From NCBI RefSeq assembly GCF_036881715.1, contig NZ_JBAKBF010000001.1, positions 310,001 through 374,000 of the forward strand: a stretch of DNA of 64,000 nt, in the 5' to 3' direction. The number at the start of each line of letters is the position of its first letter. The first letter of the stretch is position 1. The position numbers and the translations under genes are program-made. This DNA comes from Pannonibacter anstelovis. Its GTDB lineage: Bacteria > Pseudomonadota > Alphaproteobacteria > Rhizobiales > Stappiaceae. Below are positions 15,778 through 24,762 of this stretch, in pieces. The notes beneath the pieces are model-generated. The model had not been told where the DNA came from. It searched no databases and worked only from the letters and a program-made list of their open reading frames with translations.

Positions 15778-16757
15778 AACTGAAACCCTGGCATCTCGCA
15801 GCCGCTCTGCTGGCCTCCGTGAGCCTTCATTTCGGCGCGGTCGCGCTGACGGTGGATACGTCCGAGGAACCGGCCCTGCTGGAAGGGGGGGGCGGTGGTT
15901 CCGTCTCCATGCTGGGCGAAGCCTATACGGACATGCTGACTGCGGGTGATCCGGACACGGCCAACGCGGTTGCCGCCGAGTCACCCGACACGCTGGCGCC
16001 GGTTGATCCCGACGCGGCCGAGCCAGAGGCGCAGGAGCAGGTCAACCCGCAGGAAACTCCAGTGCAGGAAGCGGTCGAGACACCTGTTCAGGAACCACTG
16101 CAGCAGGTGGCGGAAGTCCAGCCTCAGGACATCAAGCCGCAGGAAATTGCTCCCGTGGAAGAGCTGGCGATCCAGCCGCTGACCAGCGCGGAGGCCATCG
16201 CGCCGGTCAACGAGGCGCCGGAAGAGACCGTGACCGCAATCGAGCCTGTTCCCGTGCCGGACATGCGGCCGAAGGATCTGCCCGTCAAGGTGGGCGAGGC
16301 AAAGCCCGTGCAGCCGGTCAAGAAGACCCAGACGAAGAAGCCGGAAGCGCAGCGACAGCCAAGCACGCAGAAGGGCAAGAGCCGCGCCAACGCGGTTCAG
16401 GGCGCTGGCGGCGCCGCAGATCAGGTAGCCTCACAAGGCAGCTCCGAAAATCAGGGCCGGTCAACGGTCCTCGGCAATTCGGACCGCACGAACTACAAGG
16501 GCCAGGTCCAGCGCGCGCTGCAGCGGGCAATGCGCCGCGTCCGTTCGCGGGATGCAGGCCTTGCTACCGTGTCCTTTGTTGTCAGCAAGGATGGCAGCGT
16601 CTCCTCCATTCGCATCTCCCGCAGCTCTGGCAATCCGCAGGTGGATGAAGTCGCGCTGGAACTCGTCCGCCGCGCCGCGCCCTTCCCGCCCATTCCGGCA
16701 GAGGAAGGCAGACCGACATGGAATTTCAATGTTCCCGTCGAGATCACGCGCCGCTAA
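15774..16757 (+). CDS. tonB: TonB energy-transducing protein
   Basis: A 327-residue protein anchored in the inner membrane that spans the periplasm and pulls on the TonB box of the receptor. The anchor helix (about residues 7-27) contains S15-x-x-x-H19, matching the conserved Ser/His pair of TonB. A long Pro-, Glu- and Gln-rich linker follows, then a basic stretch and the TonB C-terminal domain from about residue 243 (KGQVQRALQRAMRR to the end). It lies last in exbB-exbD-exbD-tonB, so this is a dedicated set for the adjacent receptor, perhaps shared with others. The acidic, low-complexity linker is longer than in E. coli TonB. Confidence 0.93.
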   Translation: MKLKPWHLAAALLASVSLHFGAVALTVDTSEEPALLEGGGGGSVSMLGEAYTDMLTAGDPDTANAVAAESPDTLAPVDPDAAEPEAQEQVNPQETPVQEAVETPVQEPLQQVAEVQPQDIKPQEIAPVEELAIQPLTSAEAIAPVNEAPEETVTAIEPVPVPDMRPKDLPVKVGEAKPVQPVKKTQTKKPEAQRQPSTQKGKSRANAVQGAGGAADQVASQGSSENQGRSTVLGNSDRTNYKGQVQRALQRAMRRVRSRDAGLATVSFVVSKDGSVSSIRISRSSGNPQVDEVALELVRRAAPFPPIPAEEGRPTWNFNVPVEITRR

Positions 16758-16821
16758 GCTGAACTAAATGGCTTGCCTCCCGTGACGGCGGGCCATCAGA
16801 TAGAGAGAGCGGAAAGTACCA

Positions 16822-17058
16822 ATGCCTGAACCGGAAGATGCCACGATGATGATTGCCTGCGACGGGCTTGATCCGGCCCTGCGCGGCACCCGGTGGCAGC
16901 ACCGCAAAACGGGCGGCATCTACCGGATCGTTGGCAAATGCCGGATCGAGGCCACGGGCGAAGAGGCCTTCCTCTATCAGGGAACAGATGGCACCATCTG
17001 GGCCCGCCCCTGCGGCGAATTCATGGACGGGCGGTTCGAGCCTCTGGACGCCAACTGA
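16822..17058 (+). CDS. DUF1653-like small protein
   Basis: A 78-residue cytoplasmic protein with the pattern of DUF1653: RWQHRKTGGIYRIVGKC, then EATGEEAFLYQG and WARPCGEFMDGRF. The family is compact, predicted all-beta, and of unknown function. A GAGAGCGGAAAG ribosome site precedes the ATG. It starts 64 bp after tonB on the same strand, so it may be the last gene of that transcript, and it ends 3 bp from the convergent uraD stop. A link to heme uptake is not evident. Confidence 0.75.
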   Translation: MPEPEDATMMIACDGLDPALRGTRWQHRKTGGIYRIVGKCRIEATGEEAFLYQGTDGTIWARPCGEFMDGRFEPLDAN

Positions 17059-17061
17059 GCC

Positions 17062-17598
17062 TCAGGCCGCAACAATCCTGTCTTCAAGGCGGAAACGGAA
17101 GATACGGGTGATCTGGGCCAGTGCGGTTTCAAATTCGGACTGCGGGCTATTGCCAAGCCTTGCCTCGAAAGCATCAAGGATCATGTGCTTCGTCGCGCCT
17201 TTCACCGCAAAGATGAACGGGAAGCCGAAGCGGGCACGGTAGGCATCGTTGAGGGCAGTGAATCGGGCAAACTCATCGGCCGTCAGCCGGTCAAGGCCCG
17301 CCCCCGCCTGCTCCTTCCGCGAATCCTCTGCAATGTCCCCCGCTATCGCCGCCCTGCCCGCCAGATCCGGATGGGCCTGGATCAGCGCCAGTTTCTCTTC
17401 ATGCGAAGCGCCCTGCATCGCTGCTTCAAATGCGGCGATCAAATCCTCCCGCCGGACAAAAGGCCCCGCTGCAAAGGCGGCTTCCGCCACCCAGGGCGAA
17501 TGCTCGGCCACATCGCCGAAGGCAGCCATGAAAGCCTCAAACTCAAGCGTCGCAAGCGAAGCTTCAGGGATGGGAAAGGCAATCGGCGTGGCGGACAT
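17062..17598 (-). CDS. uraD: OHCU decarboxylase UraD
   Basis: A 178-residue all-helical enzyme that decarboxylates 2-oxo-4-hydroxy-4-carboxy-5-ureidoimidazoline to S-allantoin, the last step of the urate pathway. The family motif AHPDLAGRAA contains the HPDL segment; further markers are the conserved FP entry (PFVRREDLIAAFEAAM) and NDAYRARFGFPFIFAVKG near the C-terminus. Length matches UraD (about 165-180). I prefer the ATG at 17598 with TTGGAG upstream over an ATG at 17634 that directly follows the puuD stop without a ribosome site. It is co-transcribed with puuD, whose product supplies the precursor of HIU, so the two act close together in the pathway. Confidence 0.92.
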   Translation of the reverse strand: MSATPIAFPIPEASLATLEFEAFMAAFGDVAEHSPWVAEAAFAAGPFVRREDLIAAFEAAMQGASHEEKLALIQAHPDLAGRAAIAGDIAEDSRKEQAGAGLDRLTADEFARFTALNDAYRARFGFPFIFAVKGATKHMILDAFEARLGNSPQSEFETALAQITRIFRFRLEDRIVAA

Positions 17599-17634
17599 GT
17601 GGGTGTGCTCCAACTGTCTTTTGTCCCGGTCCAT

Positions 17635-18816
17635 TCACTTGTTCTGGGCGATCCAGCGGCCCAGTTCCTCACGCTGTTCCGGCGTCATGCCTGTTTCATT
17701 GCCAAGCGGCATGGCATCGGACTGGACCGCCTGCACCATCACCTGATCCGCATAGCGGCGCAGCTCGGCCAGCGTCTCAAGATGGATACCCTTGGGTGCT
17801 TCACTGAAGCCCTCATGCGTCGGCGTAGCAGCATGGCACATGGCGCAATTGTTGCGGATCAGCGTCAGCGCCGTTGCATCGGAGACAGAATCGCCGCCGG
17901 AGAAGTCGCGCGGGGCGGTCATCACCAGCGCTGCGGCAAAGCCAAGCGCGGCAATGGGAAGGCTCCACCAGTAGCGGTTCAGCGGATCACCCGCCTCATG
18001 CCGGTTGAGGAAATGCCGCACCATGCCGCCCATGAGCAGCACGAGCCCGACGAGAAGCCAGGCCTGCGGATGGCCGGTCAGCATGGGATAATGGTTCGAT
18101 ACCATCATCAGCAGCACGGGCAGTGTCAGGTAGTTGTTATGCACCGAGCGCTGCTTGCCCATCTGGCCCAGCTTCGGGTCCGGGGCCTCGCCGCGCAGCA
18201 GGCTGGCGACGATCTTCTTCTGGTTCGGAATGATCAGGCCGAACACGTTGACGGCCATGATCGTGCCGATGAATGCCCCCACGTGGATCAACGCGCCGCG
18301 CCCTGAGAACACCTGCGTGAACATGTAGGAGGCGCCCATGATGAGCCCGAAGACACACAGCGCCAGCAGCGGCGTGCTGCGGCCGATGGGTGAGCGGCAC
18401 AGCCCGTCATAGATGAACCAGCCCGCCACGAGACTGATCACCGAGATCAGAACCGCCTCTGACGGCATCATCTGAAGCTTATTCACATCAATGAGATAAG
18501 ATGATGCATTAAAGTAATACTGCACCACCAGCAGGGCAAATCCGGTCACCCAGGTGAGATAGGCCTCCCACTTGTACCAGATGAGATCCTGCGGCAGGTA
18601 GGCCGGGGCAACCGTGAATTTCTCCACGTGATAGAACCCGCCGCCATGTACCTCCCAGGCCGTGCCATAGACGCCTTCGCGCATGCCTTCCCGCTTGCGC
18701 AGCGAAAGATCGAGCGCGATGAAATAGAAGGATGTGCCGATCCAGCCGATCCCCACCACCAGATGGGCCCAGCGGAAAAGCAGATTCAGCCATTCAGCGG
18801 CAAAGGTCATGGTCAT
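17635..18816 (-). CDS. puuD: Membrane urate oxidase PuuD with C-terminal cytochrome c domain
   Basis: A 393-residue membrane enzyme that oxidises urate to 5-hydroxyisourate and passes electrons to the respiratory chain instead of making hydrogen peroxide. The urate_ox_N-type membrane domain (about residues 1-300) has roughly eight helices, including LFRWAHLVVGIGWIGTSFYF and later His residues in helices. A c-type heme site CAMCH is at residues 324-328, with a likely Met ligand in DAMPLGN (about 369). This fits the PuuD family, distinct from soluble uricase. An alternative start is Met at 18810. It is followed by uraD, and uraH lies upstream in the same cluster, so the HIU product can be processed. 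Confidence 0.93.
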   Translation of the reverse strand: MTMTFAAEWLNLLFRWAHLVVGIGWIGTSFYFIALDLSLRKREGMREGVYGTAWEVHGGGFYHVEKFTVAPAYLPQDLIWYKWEAYLTWVTGFALLVVQYYFNASSYLIDVNKLQMMPSEAVLISVISLVAGWFIYDGLCRSPIGRSTPLLALCVFGLIMGASYMFTQVFSGRGALIHVGAFIGTIMAVNVFGLIIPNQKKIVASLLRGEAPDPKLGQMGKQRSVHNNYLTLPVLLMMVSNHYPMLTGHPQAWLLVGLVLLMGGMVRHFLNRHEAGDPLNRYWWSLPIAALGFAAALVMTAPRDFSGGDSVSDATALTLIRNNCAMCHAATPTHEGFSEAPKGIHLETLAELRRYADQVMVQAVQSDAMPLGNETGMTPEQREELGRWIAQNK

Positions 18817-18856
18817 GGGCAGGCTCTGGAACGGAATTGTTATTATCTGAAAGACA

Positions 18857-18888
18857 TGCGCGGCCCTGCCGGAACGCCCGGCCGCGCA
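18857..18888 (-). other. GC-rich hairpin before puuD
   Basis: TGCGCGGCC at 18857-18865 pairs perfectly with GGCCGCGCA at 18880-18888 around a 14-base loop. It lies between the terminator hairpin of the importer operon and the puuD start, so it may sit in the puuD leader or help terminate upstream transcription. There is no clear T-run. Confidence 0.5.
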
Positions 18889-18912
18889 CGGTCACGGTGC
18901 AAGAGCAATCAG

Positions 18913-18937
18913 GCCCGCAGGTTCGGCACCTGCGGGC
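18913..18937 (-). terminator. Terminator hairpin of the purine importer operon
   Basis: GCCCGCAGGT at 18913-18922 and ACCTGCGGGC at 18928-18937 form a perfect 10-bp stem with a 5-base loop, 12 bp beyond the stop of the BMP-protein gene. The downstream tract on the minus strand (CTGATTGCTC) is only mildly T-rich, so termination may be partial, with some read-through into puuD. Confidence 0.7.
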
Positions 18938-18948
18938 TGCTGCTCTCC

Positions 18949-20013
18949 TTACTGCGGCAGCTTGTCGTCGATGCCCTTGACGTACCAGTTCATCCCGAGG
19001 ATGGCGCCATCGTCGAGACGCACGCCGTCAGCAGCGGCTTCCGAACCGTCCTGCTTGGTGATCGGGCCGGTGAAAGGCTCCCAGCCGCCCTTGATCTTCT
19101 CTTCCGTGGCCTTGGCCATGGCGACAACATCGTCCGGCAGGTTGGTGTAAGGCGCCATCACGACATGGCCCTCTTTCAGGCCGTGCCAGGTCTGTTCGCT
19201 CTTCCAGGTGCCGTCGAGGACAGCCTGAACGCGTTCGATGTAATAGGGAGCCCAGTCGTCCACGATGGCCGTCAGCTGCGATTTCGGCGCGAAGTTGATC
19301 ATGTCGGACGCCTGACCGAAGCCAACAATGCCCCGCTCCTCGGCCACCTGCAGCGGCGCTGTGGAATCCGTGTGCTGCGAGATGACGTCAGCGCCCTGAT
19401 CCATCAGAGCCTTGGCAGCATCGGCTTCCTTGGCCGGATCGAACCAGGAATTGGCCCAGACGATCTTGACCTTGAAGTCCGGGTTGACCGACTGAGCACC
19501 AAGCATGAAGGCGTTGATGCCGGAGACCACTTCCGGGATCGGGAAGGAGCCGATGTAACCGGCGGTGCCAGTCTTGGACATCTTGGCTGCAATCTGGCCA
19601 ATGATGTAGCGGCCTTCATGGAACTTGGAATTATAGGTCGCAACGTTTTCAGCGGTCTTGTAGCCGGTTGCATGCTCGAACTTCACGTTCGGATACTTCT
19701 GCGCCACCTTGATGGTCGGGTTCATGTAGCCGAAGGAGGTGGTGAAGATGATGCCGCAGCCTTCACGGGCAAAGCGCTCGATGGCGCGCTCGCTGTCCGG
19801 GCCTTCCGGCACGTTTTCCAGATAGGCGGTCTCAACCTTGCCGGCAAAATGCTTCTCGACAGCCTGGCGGCCCTGGTCGTGCTGGTAGGTCCAGCCGAAG
19901 TCACCCACCGGGCCGATGTAGACGAAGCATGCCTTGAGGTCGGCAGCCTGAGCAGTTGCAAGCGAGCCCGCCAGTGCGGCGGCGGCGACAGTGGCTTTCA
20001 GCAGAGTCTTCAT
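18949..20013 (-). CDS. BMP-family ABC transporter substrate-binding protein (nucleoside/purine type)
   Basis: A 354-residue exported binding protein of the BMP/PnrA family, whose characterised members bind nucleosides or related purines. It has a signal peptide ending near ATAQA, then ACFVYIGPVGDFGWTYQHDQGR, the typical BMP start with an aromatic ligand-binding patch. Other markers are GCGIIFTTSFGYM and GADVISQHTDS. The start is at 20013, where GGGGAAG precedes the ATG; the longer frame upstream has no signal. It is the last gene of an ATPase-permease-permease-BMP importer. Its location inside a purine-degradation cluster makes hypoxanthine, xanthine, urate or nucleosides likely ligands. Confidence 0.9.
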   Translation of the reverse strand: MKTLLKATVAAAALAGSLATAQAADLKACFVYIGPVGDFGWTYQHDQGRQAVEKHFAGKVETAYLENVPEGPDSERAIERFAREGCGIIFTTSFGYMNPTIKVAQKYPNVKFEHATGYKTAENVATYNSKFHEGRYIIGQIAAKMSKTGTAGYIGSFPIPEVVSGINAFMLGAQSVNPDFKVKIVWANSWFDPAKEADAAKALMDQGADVISQHTDSTAPLQVAEERGIVGFGQASDMINFAPKSQLTAIVDDWAPYYIERVQAVLDGTWKSEQTWHGLKEGHVVMAPYTNLPDDVVAMAKATEEKIKGGWEPFTGPITKQDGSEAAADGVRLDDGAILGMNWYVKGIDDKLPQ

Positions 20014-20115
20014 TTTGACACTTCCCCTTCGGTTCTCGTTGGGACCGGGTATGCAGCGGGTCCAAAGATGGCGGCCGGGACCGGACCCCATTGAGGTCCC
20101 GGCTCGGACCGGATG

Positions 20116-21030
20116 TCAGCGATCCGGCACGAACGGCTTGCCGAGGCAGGCCGGCGTATTCACGAGCGTCAGGCGCCTGTTGGCAGAAATCAGCACCAGA
20201 ACGATGATGGTGGCGAGATAGGGCAAGCTCGACAGAAGCTGCGAGGGAATACCCATGCCCTTCGCCTGCGCATGGAAGGTCAGCACCGTGACCATGCCGA
20301 AGAGATAGGCGCCGGCGACAACGCGCCAGGGCAGCCAGGAGGCGAAGACCACCAGCGCAAGCGCGATCCAGCCGCGCCCCGCCGTCATGTTCTCCACCCA
20401 CTGCGGCGTATAGGCGAGCGACATGTAGGCGCCCGCAAGACCGGCACAGCCGCCGCCGAACAGCACTGCCAGAAAGCGCACCTTGAGCACCGAATAGCCA
20501 AGCGCATGGGCCGAGGCGTGGTTGTCGCCCACGGCGCGCAGGATCAGCCCCATACGTGTGCGGGTCAGCATGTAGGAAACACCGGCCACCAGGGCGAAGG
20601 CGAGATAGACCACGGCGTCCTGCCCGAACAGCACAGGCCCCAGGAACGGCAAATCGCTCAGGAGCGGGATCTCAAGCTTCGGCAGCTTGAGGCCCGGAAC
20701 CCCGATGAAACTCTCACCCACGAGCCCCGACAATCCGAGACCGAAGAGCGTGAGCGCCAGTCCGGTGGCCACCTGATTGGTGACAAGGCCCAGCACCAGC
20801 GCGCCGAACAGGGCCGACATGGCCATGCCAGCCGCAATGGCTGCGAAAATGCCGAGCGTGCCGGAGCCGGTGAGATTGGCGGCGGCAAATCCGGTCACAG
20901 CACCCATCACCATCATGCCTTCCACGCCCAGATTGAGAACGCCGGAACGCTCGACAACCAGCTCGCCGATGGCCGCCAGCAGCAATGGCGTTGCCGCTGT
21001 GATGACGGTGAGAAGAATGGCTTCAAACAT
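20116..21030 (-). CDS. ABC transporter permease, BMP/sugar-nucleoside type (second permease)
   Basis: A 304-residue BPD_transp_2 family permease with about eight or nine helices, like NupQ/YufQ partners of BMP importers. It includes GELVVERSGVLNLGVEGMMVMGAV near the N-terminus, a signature of this family, and GRGWIALALVVFASWLPWRVV toward the end. I selected the ATG at 21030 (GGGGAGGG upstream), inside the end of the preceding permease gene, over the first ATG at 21048. It is a partner of the larger permease and of the dual ATPase. The substrate is inferred from context to be a purine or nucleoside. Confidence 0.88.
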   Translation of the reverse strand: MFEAILLTVITAATPLLLAAIGELVVERSGVLNLGVEGMMVMGAVTGFAAANLTGSGTLGIFAAIAAGMAMSALFGALVLGLVTNQVATGLALTLFGLGLSGLVGESFIGVPGLKLPKLEIPLLSDLPFLGPVLFGQDAVVYLAFALVAGVSYMLTRTRMGLILRAVGDNHASAHALGYSVLKVRFLAVLFGGGCAGLAGAYMSLAYTPQWVENMTAGRGWIALALVVFASWLPWRVVAGAYLFGMVTVLTFHAQAKGMGIPSQLLSSLPYLATIIVLVLISANRRLTLVNTPACLGKPFVPDR

Positions 21031-22117
21031 GGGCGCCCTCCCCGGCATTTTCAGAAAGCACCTTCCGGTGCAGGCGGACGCGGTAGAAGATCAGGGTGTC
21101 GCAAGCGAGCACGAAGAACAGCAGCATGCCCTGCACCACGCTGGCAATCTTGTCGGAGATGCCAAGCGACGCCTGAACGCTTTCCCCGCCGATATAGCTG
21201 GAGGCCAGAACAACACCTGCCACGACAATCGCCAGCGGATTGAGACGGCCAAGGAAGGCAACGATGATGGCGGTAAAGCCGTAGCCGGGCGAGATGGCGG
21301 GCAGCAGCTGGTTCAGCGAGCCGGACACCTCCATGATGCCAGCAAGGCCCGCCAGCGCCCCTGAAAGCGCAAAGGCGAAGACCGTCATACGCTTGGCCGA
21401 GAACCCGGCGAAGGCGCCTGCACGCGGGCTCTCACCCAGCACACGGATCTGATAGCCGCGCAGCGAACGCGACAGCACCACCCACAGGAACAGCGCGACA
21501 CCCATTGCCACGAAGACCGACACCGACAGACGGCCAAGGCCAAGGGACGGTAGCGTGGCGGATGCGGAAAACAGAGCCGTCTCCGGGAAATTGAACCCTT
21601 GCGGATCGCGCCAGGGGCCACGCACCAAATAATCGAGCAGCAGGTTGGCCACATAGACGAGCATCAGGCTGGTAAGGATCTCGTTGGTGCTGAAGCGCGT
21701 CTTCAGGATGGCCGGGATCATGGCATAGGCTGCCCCGCCAAGCGCACCGCAGAGAAGCATCACGGGCAGAGTGTAAAAGCCCTGCAGTTCCGGGAACATG
21801 ACCGGCAGGATAGACCCGGCAATGGCGCCGGCCACAAACTGCCCTTCAGCGCCGATGTTCCAGTTGTTCGACAGGTAGCAGACGCTGAGACCGCAGGCGA
21901 TCAGCACCAGCGGCGTCGCCTTCACCAGCACTTCCTGCAGGGACCAGGCTTCCGTCAGTGGCTCGATGAAGAACCGGAACAGCGCTTCCAGCGGATCCGC
22001 GCCGGACATGGCAAACAGGACAGCCGCACAGACCATGGTCAGCATCACGGCGATCAGCGGGGAAACGGCGGTCATCAGCCCGCTGTGTTCGGCGCGCTTG
22101 ACGAGTTCAATACGCAT
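21023..22117 (-). CDS. ABC transporter permease, BMP/sugar-nucleoside type (first permease)
   Basis: A 364-residue BPD_transp_2 family inner-membrane permease. It has an N-terminal helix (SPLIAVMLTMVCAAVLFAM), the family stretch LSNNWNIGAEGQFVAGAIAG and GFTAIIVAFLGRLNPLAIV toward the C-terminus. It starts at the ATG overlapping the ATPase stop; a GTG one codon earlier is an alternative. It overlaps the next permease by 8 bp. The two permeases form the heterodimeric channel of the importer. Confidence 0.88.
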   Translation of the reverse strand: MRIELVKRAEHSGLMTAVSPLIAVMLTMVCAAVLFAMSGADPLEALFRFFIEPLTEAWSLQEVLVKATPLVLIACGLSVCYLSNNWNIGAEGQFVAGAIAGSILPVMFPELQGFYTLPVMLLCGALGGAAYAMIPAILKTRFSTNEILTSLMLVYVANLLLDYLVRGPWRDPQGFNFPETALFSASATLPSLGLGRLSVSVFVAMGVALFLWVVLSRSLRGYQIRVLGESPRAGAFAGFSAKRMTVFAFALSGALAGLAGIMEVSGSLNQLLPAISPGYGFTAIIVAFLGRLNPLAIVVAGVVLASSYIGGESVQASLGISDKIASVVQGMLLFFVLACDTLIFYRVRLHRKVLSENAGEGAHV

Positions 22118-23724
22118 CACGCGCCCTCCCTGGATAGATTTACAGATGCAGGCTTTTCCGCATCACCCGCCATCAAAAGACCGATACGCTCCAGCGTCAT
22201 GGATGAGGCCGGCTCTGCCTGCGACAGGTGCCCGCGGGAAATGACAGCGATGCGGTCGGCAATCTCGTAGATTTCGTCAAGATCCTGACTGATGACCAGA
22301 ACCGCCGATCCCTTGCGGGCGAGGTCCAGCAGGCACTGGCGGATGAGCGCTGCGGCTCCTGCATCCACCCCCCAGGTCGGCTGATTGACTACCAGAATGC
22401 CGGGATTGCGGCTCAGCTCGCGGCCAACGACGAATTTCTGCAGATTGCCCCCTGAAAGCGAACGCGCCTCCGGATCATCATGGGACATGCGGATGTCATA
22501 GGCCCGCGTGATGTGCTTTTCCATCTCGCCTGCGCGGCCATAGGCAGCAAAGCCGGAACGGACCAGATCATCGCCGGTAGAATGACGCGTCAGGATGATG
22601 TTGTGCGACAGGCGCATGCCGGGCACAGCGCCGTGCCCCAGCCGCTCCTCCGGCACGAAGGCCGCCCCGCGCTGGCGGCGGCGGGTGACACTTTCATTGC
22701 CACAAGGCGTGCCGTCGATTTCCACCATGCCCTGTGCACTGCGCCGCTCTCCGCTGATGGCATCGAACAGCTCGCCCTGCCCGTTTCCCGCGACACCGGC
22801 GATTGCCACGATTTCTCCGGCCCGCACATCCAGATTGACGCCCGCCAGCGGCACGGAGAAAGGCGTAAGCGGGCTTGTCTCAAGATTGCGCACGGCAAGC
22901 CGCACCGGCCCGCTGCCCGTCAGCGCGCCGGAACTGGTCACATGCGAGACATCGGCTCCGACCATCATGCGGGCAATCGAGGCGGGGGTTTCCAGCGCCG
23001 GGTCGCATTCGCGCACGAAGCGGCCGTGGCGCAGGATAGTGGCGTGGTGGCAGATGCGGCGCACCTCGTCCAGACGGTGGCTGATGTAGAGCACTGCGCA
23101 GCCTTCATCTGCCAGGCGCTTCAGCGTCACGAACAGCTCGTCTGCCTCCTGCGGGGTCAAGACGGAGGTCGGCTCATCCATGATGATCAGGCGCGGGGCC
23201 TGAAGCAGGCAGCGGACAATCTCGATGCGCTGGCGGATGCCGACCGGAAGATCGGCAACGAGCGCATGCGGGTCCAGCGGCAGGCCATATTCACGCGAAA
23301 CCTTTTCGATCCGTGCGGCCAGGTCACGCATCGCGCCAGGTTTCGGAAGAGCCAGCGCAATATTCTCGACAACACTCAAGGCTTCGAACAGGGAGAAATG
23401 CTGGAACACCATGCCGATGCCAAGCTGCCGGGCGGCGGCGGGGCTGTTGATTCGGACCTGGCGCCCGTCCCATTCGATCGTGCCAGCGTCAGGCTGCAGA
23501 GCGCCATAAAGGATCTTCACCAGCGTGGACTTGCCCGCACCGTTTTCACCCAGAAGCGCGTGGATTTCACCCTTGTTGACGGTGAGATTAACCGCATTGT
23601 TGGCCGCGATGGTGCCAAAATGCTTGCTGATGCCGCGCGCATTCAGCAGCGGCGCACCTTGCGCCCGCCGTGCCATGCCCCCAGCGGCCTGCTGCCCATC
23701 TGCGGTCTGATCGAGACTGCCCAC
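22117..23724 (-). CDS. ABC transporter ATP-binding protein, BMP/sugar-nucleoside type with two ATPase domains
   Basis: A 535-residue ATPase with tandem nucleotide-binding domains, as in YufO/RbsA-like importers. The first domain has an intact Walker A GENGAGKST and a signature region LPVGIRQRIEI. In the second, the P-loop is degenerate (GVAGNGQGEL) while the signature LSGGNLQKFVVGREL is intact, which is normal in this family. Translation probably begins at GTG 23724, preceded by AAGGGG; a Met at 23676 is possible. It energises the two following permeases. It lies 28 bp from xdhC on the same strand, so importer and xanthine dehydrogenase genes are probably co-transcribed. Confidence 0.9.
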   Translation of the reverse strand: MGSLDQTADGQQAAGGMARRAQGAPLLNARGISKHFGTIAANNAVNLTVNKGEIHALLGENGAGKSTLVKILYGALQPDAGTIEWDGRQVRINSPAAARQLGIGMVFQHFSLFEALSVVENIALALPKPGAMRDLAARIEKVSREYGLPLDPHALVADLPVGIRQRIEIVRCLLQAPRLIIMDEPTSVLTPQEADELFVTLKRLADEGCAVLYISHRLDEVRRICHHATILRHGRFVRECDPALETPASIARMMVGADVSHVTSSGALTGSGPVRLAVRNLETSPLTPFSVPLAGVNLDVRAGEIVAIAGVAGNGQGELFDAISGERRSAQGMVEIDGTPCGNESVTRRRQRGAAFVPEERLGHGAVPGMRLSHNIILTRHSTGDDLVRSGFAAYGRAGEMEKHITRAYDIRMSHDDPEARSLSGGNLQKFVVGRELSRNPGILVVNQPTWGVDAGAAALIRQCLLDLARKGSAVLVISQDLDEIYEIADRIAVISRGHLSQAEPASSMTLERIGLLMAGDAEKPASVNLSREGA

Positions 23725-23751
23725 TCCACATTGCCCCTTCTGCCGTCGGGT

Positions 23752-24762
23752 TCACCCCGCGTTATTGACCGGCTGCTGCCCCTGCGCAAGAGGCTGATTG
23801 TATAGACCTTCCAGCTTTACTGCCTCATTTTTAATCAGGATTTCAACTGCAACAGACGCGGCAATCGCAGCCGGCAGCTTGGATTTCACGCCGCAGGTGC
23901 CAATTGGACAGACCAGCCGGTCAACCTGCCGCCCCTGAAGGCCCCGGCGGCGAAGACGGTTCATGAACCTTGCCCGCTTGGTCTCGCTGCCAATGACACC
24001 AACGTAGGGAAAACGGTCCTGCGCCAATGCAGCCGCAGCGATATCCTCATCCAGCGCATGGGAGTGTGTCATGATCAGAATGAAGGCACTGTCCGGCGCG
24101 TCCTTGAGCAACTCCGCCGGCCGGCCAGCGCTGACATAGCGCAGATTTCCGGGCATTGCGGGCGGGAAAAGATCCGCCCGGCTATCAATCCAGGTGACAT
24201 CGAAGGGAAGCGGCGCCAGCGCCAGCACTACGGCCCGGCCGACATGACCGGCGCCGAACAGCCAGACCGGCTGAAGCTCGGGCCCGAAGCGCTCTGTGAT
24301 GACGCCCTCCGCAAGCAGGAAATCCGGCCCGGCGGGCAAATCTCCCAGCAGCTGCCGCTGCAGCGGAATGCCTTCCCTCTCGAATACGGCCAGGACCGCC
24401 AGCTTACCGCCGCGCTCCTCCTGCGCATGGACCAGCACCCGTACGGCCTCGATATCCTCTGCCGTGAAATGCTCCAGCGCCAGATCAACCCGCCCGCCGC
24501 AGCATTGGCCAAGATCCGGCCCCAGCGACACCCGCCGGAAGACGAGCCCCCTGCGGCCTTCGCGCATGCCGGAAAGCGCCCATCGGATCGCCTCGAATTC
24601 CAGCGTTCCGCCGCCGATCGTGCCGGAAATGCTGCCATCCGCGCGCACGGTCATGCGGGCACCCGCCTCACGCGGGGCGGATCCGGCCGATGCTGCGACG
24701 GTGACGAGGCAGCAGGCCCCGTCCTTGCGCAACTCATCCAGAATCCGCCGCCAGAGGATCAT
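23752..24762 (-). CDS. xdhC: Xanthine dehydrogenase accessory protein XdhC
   Basis: A 336-residue cytoplasmic XdhC/CoxI family protein that binds molybdenum cofactor, promotes its sulfuration and inserts it into the dehydrogenase. The N-terminal domain contains TVAASAGSAPREAGARM and GTIGGGTLEF. Further on are the LGQCCGGRVDLALE Cys pair and a Rossmann-like WLFGAGHVGRAVV, with GVIGSETKRARF and CPIGTCGVKSKLP near the C-terminus. Its ATG overlaps the xdhB stop (ATGA), showing translational coupling. Length is typical of two-domain XdhC. It should mature the XdhB product next to it. Confidence 0.94.
   Translation of the reverse strand: MILWRRILDELRKDGACCLVTVAASAGSAPREAGARMTVRADGSISGTIGGGTLEFEAIRWALSGMREGRRGLVFRRVSLGPDLGQCCGGRVDLALEHFTAEDIEAVRVLVHAQEERGGKLAVLAVFEREGIPLQRQLLGDLPAGPDFLLAEGVITERFGPELQPVWLFGAGHVGRAVVLALAPLPFDVTWIDSRADLFPPAMPGNLRYVSAGRPAELLKDAPDSAFILIMTHSHALDEDIAAAALAQDRFPYVGVIGSETKRARFMNRLRRRGLQGRQVDRLVCPIGTCGVKSKLPAAIAASVAVEILIKNEAVKLEGLYNQPLAQGQQPVNNAG

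Noticed and set aside
14509..15984. A 491-residue open frame on the minus strand
   Set aside because: It is antisense to exbB, both exbD genes and the start of tonB; the low-complexity Arg/Pro/His-rich translation is typical of GC-rich shadows.
16758..16821. Possible terminator after tonB (ATGGC/GCCAT stem)
   Set aside because: The stem is short and interrupted, with no T-run; the next gene may be co-transcribed.
22480..23805. A 441-residue open frame on the plus strand
   Set aside because: It is antisense to the importer ATPase gene. Its composition is shadow-like and it lacks a credible ribosome site.
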